From positions 1-5,621 of the forward strand of contig JAMPHX010000081.1 of NCBI GenBank assembly GCA_023663205.1: a DNA stretch of 5,621 bases, written 5' to 3'. The notes below the pieces were generated by a model. That model did not search any database. It was not told the origin of the DNA and saw only the letters and a list, made by a program, of their open reading frames with translations. Position 1 is the stretch's first letter. Each line of letters starts with the position of its first letter. The position numbers and the translations under genes were made by a program. This stretch comes from Corallococcus sp. (lineage in GTDB: Bacteria; Bacillota; Clostridia; Christensenellales; CAG-314). Positions 1 through 4,949 of the stretch are shown in pieces.

Positions 1-858
1 GGCAGCCGACACAACGGTCTTGACCATTTGTACGCCGCGGAACTCAACGGATTCAACAGCGTGACGACGGGCTGTTACGTAATTATCGGCGACGGAATAA
101 AGGGCGACGACGAAGTAATTGTACCCGTCAAAAACGGCGAAATAGTAAAAGGCGCTCACATAGGACGTGCCATTGCCGACGCCGACGTTATTATTTCTCT
201 TGCGCACTTCAAGGGACACGAGGGCGCAGGGTTTGGCGGAGCAATGAAAAACCTCGGTATGGGCTGCGGAAGCATTGCCGGCAAAAAGGACCAGCACAGC
301 AGCAGTCAGCCGCAGGTTAACCAAGCAGGCTGCATAAACTGCAAAATATGCTCGACGCAATGCGCTTATTCTGCCATTTCGTTTGCGGAAGGCAAGGCGC
401 AGATTGACCACAGCAAATGCGTCGGGTGCGGACGCTGCGTAGGCGCTTGCCCGCAAAAGACCATTGCGCCCGTAATAGGCAACGCCAACGAAATACTAAA
501 CAAAAAGATTGCCGAATACACTATGGCTGTCGTTCAGGACAAACCGTCCTTCAACATAAACGTAATAATGGATGTTTCGCCCAACTGCGACTGTCACGGC
601 GAAAACGATATGCCGATAATCCCCGATGTGGGAATGCTGTGTTCCTTTGACCCCGTTGCAATAGACGCGGCGTCTGCCGACCTTTGCAACAAACAACAGC
701 CCAATGCACACAGCGCGCTTGCCGAAAGCAACCACTCGCACTGCGACCACTTTATCGACGTGCACCCCGAAACGGACTGGCGCAGTCAAATTACGCAAGC
801 GGAAAAAATCGGTCTGGGCACAAGCAACTACAACTTGATTACGGTAAAAATAAGATAA
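1..858 (+). CDS. DUF362 family protein with two [4Fe-4S] ferredoxin motifs (5' truncated)
   Basis: The frame is open from base 1 to a TAA at 856-858, giving 285 visible residues. The start lies before the window, and by comparison with usual DUF362 proteins some 80-100 N-terminal residues are missing. The TTG at 28 is internal, because family-like sequence (GSRHNGLDHL) precedes it. Hallmarks are HFKGH followed by GFGGAMKNLGMGC in the first third, then two ferredoxin motifs, Cys 111/114/117/121 and Cys 140/143/146/150 (window numbering). The C-terminal region has the typical CDCH and SFDPVAIDAAS stretches. In the first motif the last Cys is followed by Ala, not Pro. The family is thought to be a soluble cytoplasmic iron-sulfur protein, but its reaction is unknown, so only an electron-transfer or redox role can be inferred. 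The gene runs convergent to the ABC operon and is followed by a hairpin. Confidence 0.92.
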   Translation, partial: GSRHNGLDHLYAAELNGFNSVTTGCYVIIGDGIKGDDEVIVPVKNGEIVKGAHIGRAIADADVIISLAHFKGHEGAGFGGAMKNLGMGCGSIAGKKDQHSSSQPQVNQAGCINCKICSTQCAYSAISFAEGKAQIDHSKCVGCGRCVGACPQKTIAPVIGNANEILNKKIAEYTMAVVQDKPSFNINVIMDVSPNCDCHGENDMPIIPDVGMLCSFDPVAIDAASADLCNKQQPNAHSALAESNHSHCDHFIDVHPETDWRSQITQAEKIGLGTSNYNLITVKIR

Positions 859-880
859 ATACACTCAACTTGAAACTGTC

Positions 881-911
881 GGGGACGCGGATTATTGTCT
901 GCGTCCCCTTT
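881..911 (+). terminator. Hairpin terminator after the DUF362 gene
   Basis: GGGGACGCGGAT (881-892) pairs with GTCTGCGTCCCC (897-908) around a TATT loop. There are eight perfect outer pairs and four inner pairs including two G-T wobbles. It starts 23 nt after the stop codon. Only three T residues follow, so termination may be weak or may need other factors. The stem is very stable and nothing else nearby would end the transcript. Confidence 0.65.
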
Positions 912-1252
912 GATACGTGAAGCAGAAATTAACCGTTCTACAAATTTCGGTATTGAAATTACATTTTTCATACGCAAGTTTTATCGCTTTTTAATAATCT
1001 CAAATTGCATTTTTGCAACATCATATGCCGCTTACATAAGTATCGCGTCCCCTTGTTTTGAAATCGATATACCGATACAATATATAATTTCCGTCCGACA
1101 ACGGTTTTCTTTTCTTCCGATACCCTTCCCTACAGGCAAGATACTCCGACGCATTGGCAAGGCAAGTGCGACGGGCAAAATACATTCCGACGCGGCGCGG
1201 CAAAGTTTTAACCACGACAAAGTCTATGTCGGATTGAAAACAAAATTAAAGC
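912..1252. other. Intergenic stretch with no convincing gene
   Basis: About 340 bp between the two convergent terminators. A plus-strand open frame (895-1275) begins inside the DUF362 terminator hairpin, has no ribosome binding site and ends in the opposite terminator, so it is not called. A minus-strand frame at 1021-1215 has a plausible amino-acid mix but no ribosome binding site and lies beyond the ABC operon terminator. The word CGCGTCCCC at 1044-1052 is the exact reverse complement of the first nine bases of the terminator at 881. No tRNA, repeat array or mobile element was seen. Confidence 0.5.
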
Positions 1253-1283
1253 AAGTCGACTTAACCGAATTTTAAGTCGACTT
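1236..1283 (-). terminator. Intrinsic terminator of the ABC transporter operon
   Basis: AAGTCGACTTAA (1253-1264) and TTAAGTCGACTT (1272-1283) form a perfect 12-bp stem with a 7-nt loop. Read on the minus strand, it begins 41 nt after the ATPase stop and is followed by a T-rich run (GCTTTAATTTTGTTTTC). On the plus strand the following bases are A-rich, so the minus direction is favoured. Each arm contains its own GTCGAC palindrome. Confidence 0.75.
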
Positions 1284-1324
1284 TTGATAAAAAATATAGA
1301 CCTTAGGATAAACTAACTGCAAAA

Positions 1325-2029
1325 CTACATTGCTTGCGCAATTGTTCTTTTGAGAGCGCAATATTCGGCTGAATAAATATCGCGCAGTGTTTTGTCATCG
1401 TCGAGTTCGGCTATTTTGCAAAGCGTTGCGGGGGTTTGCGACAGCAAAAGTATTTCGTCGGCAACGGCAAACGCTTCGTCGACGTCGTGCGTAACAAAAA
1501 GAACCGTGCGGCGATTAGCCGACTGCAATTTCAAAAACTGCCTTATTACCCTGCTTTTTACTCCGTAATCGAGGGAACAAAACGGCTCGTCCATAAGGAG
1601 TATCTCCGACGGATAAGCAAACGCGCGGGCAAGCGCGGCGCGCTGCAACTGTCCGCCCGAAAGCATATCGGGATATTTGTCGGCGTATTCGTCAAGTTCC
1701 ACCGCATGCAAATAATCGCGTATGCGGTCATTCAATATATTTTTGTCTTTAAATGTGCCTGCAAGAGCAAGTTTCAAATTGTTTTTTACCGTGATGTTTT
1801 TGTAAAACGTCGGCGTTTGAAATACATATGAAATGTCGCCGTTTGCCGTCACTTGTCCGCCGAAATCTGTAAGGCGCGCTATTATGTTCAAAAGCGTAGT
1901 TTTTCCGCTGCCCGAAGCGCCGACGATTGCATACACCTTGCCTTTTTTAAATTCCGCATTCAACCCGTCAAACAGCGGACAGGGGGCGTCGGAGTATTTT
2001 TTGTACAGGTTGTTTATTACAAGCGACAT
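1325..2029 (-). CDS. ABC transporter ATP-binding protein (NitT/TauT-like importer)
   Basis: A 234-residue cytoplasmic ATPase that powers the importer encoded just upstream. All nucleotide-binding motifs are intact: Walker A GASGSGKTT at 37-45, Q-loop Gln71, signature LSGGQLQR at 123-130, Walker B ILLMDEP at 143-149, D-loop SLD at 152-154 and switch His181. Length and motif order fit the NitT/TauT/SsuB group of single-domain ATPases. The ATG at 2029 is chosen because AAGGAGG sits 8 nt before it. The open frame continues to 2299, but that extension lies wholly inside the permease gene and looks like out-of-frame sequence. The start overlaps the permease stop by 13 nt, suggesting translational coupling. 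It is the last gene of the operon, and a terminator follows within 75 nt. The substrate cannot be deduced from the ATPase. Confidence 0.95.
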   Translation of the reverse strand: MSLVINNLYKKYSDAPCPLFDGLNAEFKKGKVYAIVGASGSGKTTLLNIIARLTDFGGQVTANGDISYVFQTPTFYKNITVKNNLKLALAGTFKDKNILNDRIRDYLHAVELDEYADKYPDMLSGGQLQRAALARAFAYPSEILLMDEPFCSLDYGVKSRVIRQFLKLQSANRRTVLFVTHDVDEAFAVADEILLLSQTPATLCKIAELDDDKTLRDIYSAEYCALKRTIAQAM

Positions 2030-2781
2030 ACTTTTGCCCTCCTTAGCAAATAGCGTATACCTACCGCAAGCATTTCCGCCGCAAAACTCAAAAGCGCGGC
2101 GGCAAACAGATATGCCACAAGTTTGGCAGTTTCCACATTGAGTTGCGCCTGTTTCATTGCAATGCCCAAACTTGTACGCGTATACGCCAATACTTCGCCG
2201 GAAATAACCACCTTGACGGTAAGCGGAAGCAAACTGCGCGCTTGCGTAAAAGCCGACGACGTCAATTGGGGAAGGTAAACGTAAGTTGTGCGCAAACATC
2301 TGTTTACTTTGTATACTTGCAGCATACCGCCTATTTCGCCGTCAATATCTTTGAGGCTATCGAGCAATGCCGAATAACATACGGGAAACACCGTCAAAAA
2401 GCCTACGAATATCGGCACCGTCGACGAAGTAAGCACAACCAACGCAACAAGGAGAACCGCCATAGTAGGAGCGGAACGCAAAATGCCGATAACGGGAGCA
2501 AACGCCATTTCAAACTGTCTGCACAGCGCCGAAAGCAAAGCAAGACCTGTTGCAAAGATAAGCGCAACGACAAAACAAAGCAAACTTCGCAGAAACGTCA
2601 TTGCCATTGCCGAATAAAACTCCCCCTCGGCAAAAAAGCAAAAGAAACTTTTTGCAGTATCGGTAAACTTAGGCAAGATTAGCGGTTTGCCGTAAATTTC
2701 GGCGCAAACCGCCCAAACCGCGATTATTACCGTTATGCCGCAAAGCGGGTATAATAAATTTTCCAAAAGACGTTTTTTCAT
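2017..2781 (-). CDS. ABC transporter permease (BPD_transp_1 type, NitT/TauT-like)
   Basis: A 254-residue inner-membrane subunit forming the translocation channel, presumably as a dimer. Hydrophobic segments are visible at about residues 9-30, 58-86, 94-118, 120-140, 184-200 and 219-242. After the fourth lies the cytoplasmic coupling loop, seen as DIDGEIGGMLQVYKVNR and then YVYLPQL at 145-173. It occupies the place of the EAA loop of binding-protein-dependent permeases, though the EAA residues themselves are degenerate. Length is normal for the family. The ATG at 2781 shares ATGA with the upstream stop codon, which fixes the start. A longer frame to 2901 would run inside the binding-protein gene and is rejected. 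AAAGG about 8 nt before the ATG is a modest ribosome binding site, consistent with coupled translation. Confidence 0.95.
   Translation of the reverse strand: MKKRLLENLLYPLCGITVIIAVWAVCAEIYGKPLILPKFTDTAKSFFCFFAEGEFYSAMAMTFLRSLLCFVVALIFATGLALLSALCRQFEMAFAPVIGILRSAPTMAVLLVALVVLTSSTVPIFVGFLTVFPVCYSALLDSLKDIDGEIGGMLQVYKVNRCLRTTYVYLPQLTSSAFTQARSLLPLTVKVVISGEVLAYTRTSLGIAMKQAQLNVETAKLVAYLFAAALLSFAAEMLAVGIRYLLRRAKVCRL
2030..2044 (-). promoter_or_regulatory. Ribosome binding site that sets the ATPase start
   Basis: Minus-strand AAGGAGG (2044-2038) with an 8-nt spacer to the ATG at 2029. It lies inside the last permease codons and decides against the longer open frame that reaches 2299. Confidence 0.85.
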
Positions 2782-3758
2782 ACGCTTGCCTTTATATCCG
2801 CGTAAAAGCCGTCGTCCGGCAATGCAAACGCGGGATTTACCGTCTTTATCGCTTCGAAGTAAGCGGTCATTTCCGACTTGCAGTTTGCAGATAAAACGCA
2901 TCTCACATTACAACGCGCAATAAGTTGCTTGTCAAATGCCGTATCGGCAAAGTCCGCACTGCCGTTTTGCGCAAGCAAAGACGAAATCTGCGCGGCATTT
3001 TCCGCAATGTACCGCTCGTTTTCTGTAAGTTTGCTTACAAGCGCAGAAACAAATTGCGGATTTTCCTCGATAAGACTGTTCTTTACAAACAACCCTGCCT
3101 GCGGATAGTTTTCCCCAAGTCCGCTTGCCTGTTTCCACAGCGCCTGCACGTCAAACAGCACGGTTTTGCCTGCTTTTGTAACGGCGGGTTCTCCCAGCAA
3201 AGCAATCTCCGCAAGTCCGCTTTTGAGCAGCGGGATTATCTCCGATGCGGCGGCAAAGTATCTTAGCGCCACTTTGCCTTCCACGGCGCTGTCGCTTTCC
3301 GTATATTCCAAACCGTTGTAATCGAGTATCTTTTTGAATACATACTCGGGAGTGTTATCTTTGCTGATGGAATACACCACCTTACCTTTAAGACCGCTCA
3401 GTCCGTCAATTTGCACATTGCCGACAATATACAGCAATCCGAATAAGTTTGCCGATACAAGTTTGTATTCCACACCGCGATTGTACAGCATCGCCGCCAT
3501 ATTTGTAGGACATATTGCCGCGTCGGCTTCGCCGCTGATAATCTTGGCACGGACGTTTTCTCCCGTTGTTATCTTTACATTCAACTTACTTCCGCCTACG
3601 GATTCTTCGGCAAACAGTTGCGCGACGGCAAGCGTAGGCGCGCCGTCGGGAACAAATATATCGATACATTCGTCGTTATTGTTGCAGCCCGCAACGGCAA
3701 ATACCGACAAAACGCATACTACCGCGCACAAAACCGATGCGATTAATTTTGTTTTCAT
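2778..3758 (-). CDS. ABC transporter substrate-binding lipoprotein (NMT1/THI5- or SsuA-like)
   Basis: A 326-residue extracytoplasmic receptor that would deliver the substrate to the permease. The N terminus is a lipoprotein signal: Lys2 and Lys4, a hydrophobic core at 5-21 and the lipobox VAGC with Cys25 as lipidation site, so the mature protein should be membrane-tethered. The mature part opens with IDIFVPDGAPTLAVAQ (about 32-47), followed by GEADAAICPTNMAAML (76-91) and LLGEPAVTKA (about 187-196). This layout is common in NitT/TauT and NMT1/THI5-type receptors. I do not recognise a substrate-specific signature, so transport of thiamine precursors, sulfonates or another small molecule all remain open. 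AAAGGAG precedes the ATG at 3758. The gene begins 3 nt after the TM1266-like gene and overlaps the permease by 4 nt (ATGA). Confidence 0.92.
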   Translation of the reverse strand: MKTKLIASVLCAVVCVLSVFAVAGCNNNDECIDIFVPDGAPTLAVAQLFAEESVGGSKLNVKITTGENVRAKIISGEADAAICPTNMAAMLYNRGVEYKLVSANLFGLLYIVGNVQIDGLSGLKGKVVYSISKDNTPEYVFKKILDYNGLEYTESDSAVEGKVALRYFAAASEIIPLLKSGLAEIALLGEPAVTKAGKTVLFDVQALWKQASGLGENYPQAGLFVKNSLIEENPQFVSALVSKLTENERYIAENAAQISSLLAQNGSADFADTAFDKQLIARCNVRCVLSANCKSEMTAYFEAIKTVNPAFALPDDGFYADIKASV

Positions 3759-3761
3759 ACT

Positions 3762-4010
3762 CTACTCCTTTGCCGCGCACAACGTGCTTTTGGCTTGAAC
3801 GCTTTTGAGCCTGCCGAGTTTACCGCACAGTGCGGAAATCTGTTCGACGCTGCCCTTTACAATTAACGATATTACGCTTTGCCCAGTTTCCCTATCGGGG
3901 ACGCCGGTACGCGCGACGAGCAAATGCGCATACTCGGAAAGTATCTTTTGAACGTCCTGCGCCACCGAACGGTCATCCACCACCACGGCAATTACTCCCA
4001 ATCTTTCCAT
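3762..4010 (-). CDS. TM1266-family putative regulator linked to iron-only hydrogenase (ACT-like fold)
   Basis: An 82-residue protein matching the small TM1266 family often annotated as iron-only hydrogenase system putative regulator. Visible family features are the N-terminal strand RLGVIAVVVDD (3-13), the central RTGVPDRETGQSVISLIV (34-51) and the C-terminal LCGKLGRLKSV (61-71), in the beta-alpha-beta order of ACT/NikR-C-like ligand-binding domains. No DNA-binding domain is present, so it may sense a small molecule or metal, or act through a partner. In known genomes the family clusters with hydrogenase maturation genes; its biochemical role is not established. TAGGAGG lies 6 nt before the ATG at 4010. 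It is the first gene of the operon and sits 3 nt before the binding-protein gene, which ties it to the importer. The C-terminal tail (about 75-82) is unlike the family and may be variable. Confidence 0.88.
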   Translation of the reverse strand: MERLGVIAVVVDDRSVAQDVQKILSEYAHLLVARTGVPDRETGQSVISLIVKGSVEQISALCGKLGRLKSVQAKSTLCAAKE

Positions 4011-4023
4011 AAATTTCCTCCTA
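4011..4023 (-). promoter_or_regulatory. Ribosome binding site of the TM1266-like gene
   Basis: Minus-strand TAGGAGG (4023-4017) with a 6-nt spacer to the ATG at 4010. It is the strongest ribosome binding site in the window. Its TAG would also be the stop of an 11-codon frame (MSFCSDILQQF, start 4056), a possible but unproven leader peptide. Confidence 0.85.
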
Positions 4024-4240
4024 AAATTGTTGTAAAATGTCTGAGCAAAAGGACATACCCTTGCGAAAATCCGCTATACTCGACGATTGCTGCGCAATAC
4101 GCCATTATTCTTGCGTAACGGTTTTACGCTATGCCTGCGTCGGTATTGTCAGGTTGAAACGTAATATCGCGAACGACACAATTACGTAGCCGTAAGCGAG
4201 TGCCCGATATTTGGGTTTGCCCCGCAATTTCAAAGTCCGA
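4024..4240 (-). other. Untranslated stretch between the leader terminator and the TM1266-like gene
   Basis: About 215 nt on the minus strand with no convincing gene. It contains a hairpin with arms CGTAAT and ATTACG closing on TCG/CGA around a TTCG loop (about 4159-4185), and a short ATTGC/GCAAT hairpin near 4090-4102. No clear -35/-10 pair was found here, which favours operon transcription starting further upstream and reading through the terminator at 4241-4271. A second promoter too weak to recognise cannot be excluded. Confidence 0.4.
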
Positions 4241-4271
4241 CAAAAACAAAAACGCTCCCCGACGGAGAGCG
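4241..4271 (-). terminator. Strong intrinsic terminator inside the operon leader
   Basis: On the minus strand CGCTCTCC (4271-4264) pairs with GGGGAGCG (4260-4253) around a GTC loop, eight pairs with one wobble. It is followed directly by TTTTTGTTTTTG (4252-4241). No protein gene lies between it and the previous terminator at 4887-4914, so it must end a non-coding transcript or act as an attenuator. Confidence 0.82.
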
Positions 4272-4467
4272 CAATATACCGCAAACAACAAATACCGCCG
4301 TTTCAATGACGGACGTTTTATCTTCGGCGGCGTAATTGCGCAGCCTCGGGAAAACACTTGCCGATAAATCTTACTCTCCGAAATCATCGATTGGGATTAT
4401 TTGAATACATAACCGATACAGCCGAATACGCGCAATATGTCTGCAGAATATTCCGCAGTCGGTTATG
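4241..4467 (-). ncRNA. Candidate structured leader or small RNA of unknown class
   Basis: Read on the minus strand, the segment begins at a predicted transcript start and ends in a strong intrinsic terminator. CATAACCGA (4467-4459) pairs with TCGGTTATG (4416-4408), nine Watson-Crick pairs. It encloses CTGCGGA/TCTGCAG (4458-4452 with 4447-4441), seven pairs including one G-U that would be A-C on the other strand, so the minus-strand RNA is favoured. Further down, CGGAGAG (4380-4374), CGCAAT (4340-4335) and CCGCCG (4330-4325) are complementary, in nested order, to CTCTCCG (4269-4263), ATTGCG (4275-4270) and CGGCGG (4300-4295). The CTCTCCG segment overlaps the terminator's 5' arm, so forming this fold would block the terminator. 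I do not recognise a known riboswitch or T-box motif. It could regulate the operon beginning about 230 nt later or be an independent small RNA. Confidence 0.45.
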
Positions 4468-4472
4468 GTACT

Positions 4473-4501
4473 AATTTACCACCTATTTGCCCAAAGGTCA
4501 A
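4473..4501 (-). promoter_or_regulatory. Candidate sigma-A type promoter for the leader
   Basis: Minus-strand TTGACC (4501-4496), a 17-nt spacer and TAAATT (4478-4473) match the vegetative consensus at 5 of 6 and 4 of 6 positions. The predicted start near 4466 coincides with the 5' arm of the first leader helix. An alternative, TTGACT (4550-4545) with AATTAT (4527-4522) at 17-nt spacing, lies just upstream. Assigned by inspection only. Confidence 0.4.
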
Positions 4502-4886
4502 GCGCAAAAGTCAAATTGCAAATAATTTTATCTGCATTACAAACAGTCAACCTTACACCGTTATTTACATTACGTCACCAACCGAACAACTTTTTCGGTT
4601 TTTGCAAATTTGCCGTAAAAAGATACATTATATCGCTTCCGCCGTCGGCATCTATTGCCGATTTTATCATTGCAAATTATTCGTTTACAAAGTATTTTGC
4701 GCAGTAAACTCTGTCGGTTTTATTCTGACGTATCTTGTATTACATATTGTTATTTCGCCCACGGCAAATATACCGTAAACTCCGTTGGCGTTACTTATAT
4801 ATTTTTTCAAATGCTGTTTTTGCAAAATATCTACAGAAACACACTGCTTGCAAATATTCTCGGATTTCCGTCGCCAAACAAATAGT
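4502..4886. other. AT-rich intergenic stretch, possible gene remnant
   Basis: No intact gene. Plus-strand open frames here (for example 4437-4778) lack ribosome binding sites and look like chance frames. On the minus strand a protein-like frame of 58 codons runs from about 4861 to a TAA at 4687-4685 (part reads ISNANGVYGIFAVGEITICN). It has no ATG or GTG start and no ribosome binding site. A second frame of 31 codons (4670-4575) follows, also without a ribosome binding site. These may be a decayed gene or chance. Confidence 0.35.
4516..4855. repeat. Scattered TTGCAAAT octamers
   Basis: TTGCAAAT occurs at 4516, 4602, 4670 and 4848 on the plus strand, and TTGCAAAA at 4820. Spacing is irregular (86, 68, 150 and 28 bp). 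They lie upstream of the candidate promoter. They could be binding sites or simply a frequent AT-rich word. Confidence 0.3.
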
Positions 4887-4914
4887 AAAAGGCGGAATAC
4901 GCATTCCGCCTTTT
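4872..4914 (-). terminator. Intrinsic terminator of the membrane-anchored protein gene
   Basis: AAAAGGCGGAAT (4887-4898) and ATTCCGCCTTTT (4903-4914) form a perfect 12-bp stem with a 4-nt loop. It lies 35 nt after the stop at 4950 and is followed on the minus strand by a T-rich stretch (ACTATTTGTTTGG). The symmetric A/T ends would let it work in both directions, but nothing on the plus strand needs it. Confidence 0.85.
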
Positions 4915-4949
4915 GCTAAATTGCATTATTTCGAATTGCGTTGCCGACA

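Noticed and set aside
895..1275. 126-codon plus-strand open frame
   Set aside because: It begins with TTG inside the DUF362 terminator hairpin, has no ribosome binding site and ends inside the opposite-strand terminator.
2030..2299. N-terminal extension of the ATPase frame to 2299
   Set aside because: It lies entirely within the permease gene, has no ATPase homology, and a strong ribosome binding site marks the start at 2029.
2782..2901. N-terminal extension of the permease frame to 2901
   Set aside because: It overlaps the conserved end of the binding-protein gene, while the ATGA junction at 2778-2781 and the membrane segment right after it support the shorter start.
4205..4240. GGGGCAAACC resembling part of a cyclic-di-GMP (GEMM) riboswitch
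   Set aside because: The other conserved GEMM segments (GGGACGCAAAGCC type) do not follow, so it is taken as chance.
4241..4380. Assignment of the leader to a tetrahydrofolate, lysine or glycine riboswitch
   Set aside because: Short words look similar (GGAGAGTA, GCCGCCGAAG), but the remaining conserved cores and the overall architecture of these classes are missing.
4124..4387. 87-codon minus-strand open frame across the leader
   Set aside because: It reads straight through the strong terminator at 4241-4271 and lacks a ribosome binding site; RNA structure explains the region better.
4437..4778. 113-codon plus-strand open frame
   Set aside because: AT-rich, Cys/Ile/Tyr-heavy composition, no ribosome binding site, and it overlaps the minus-strand promoter and leader signals.
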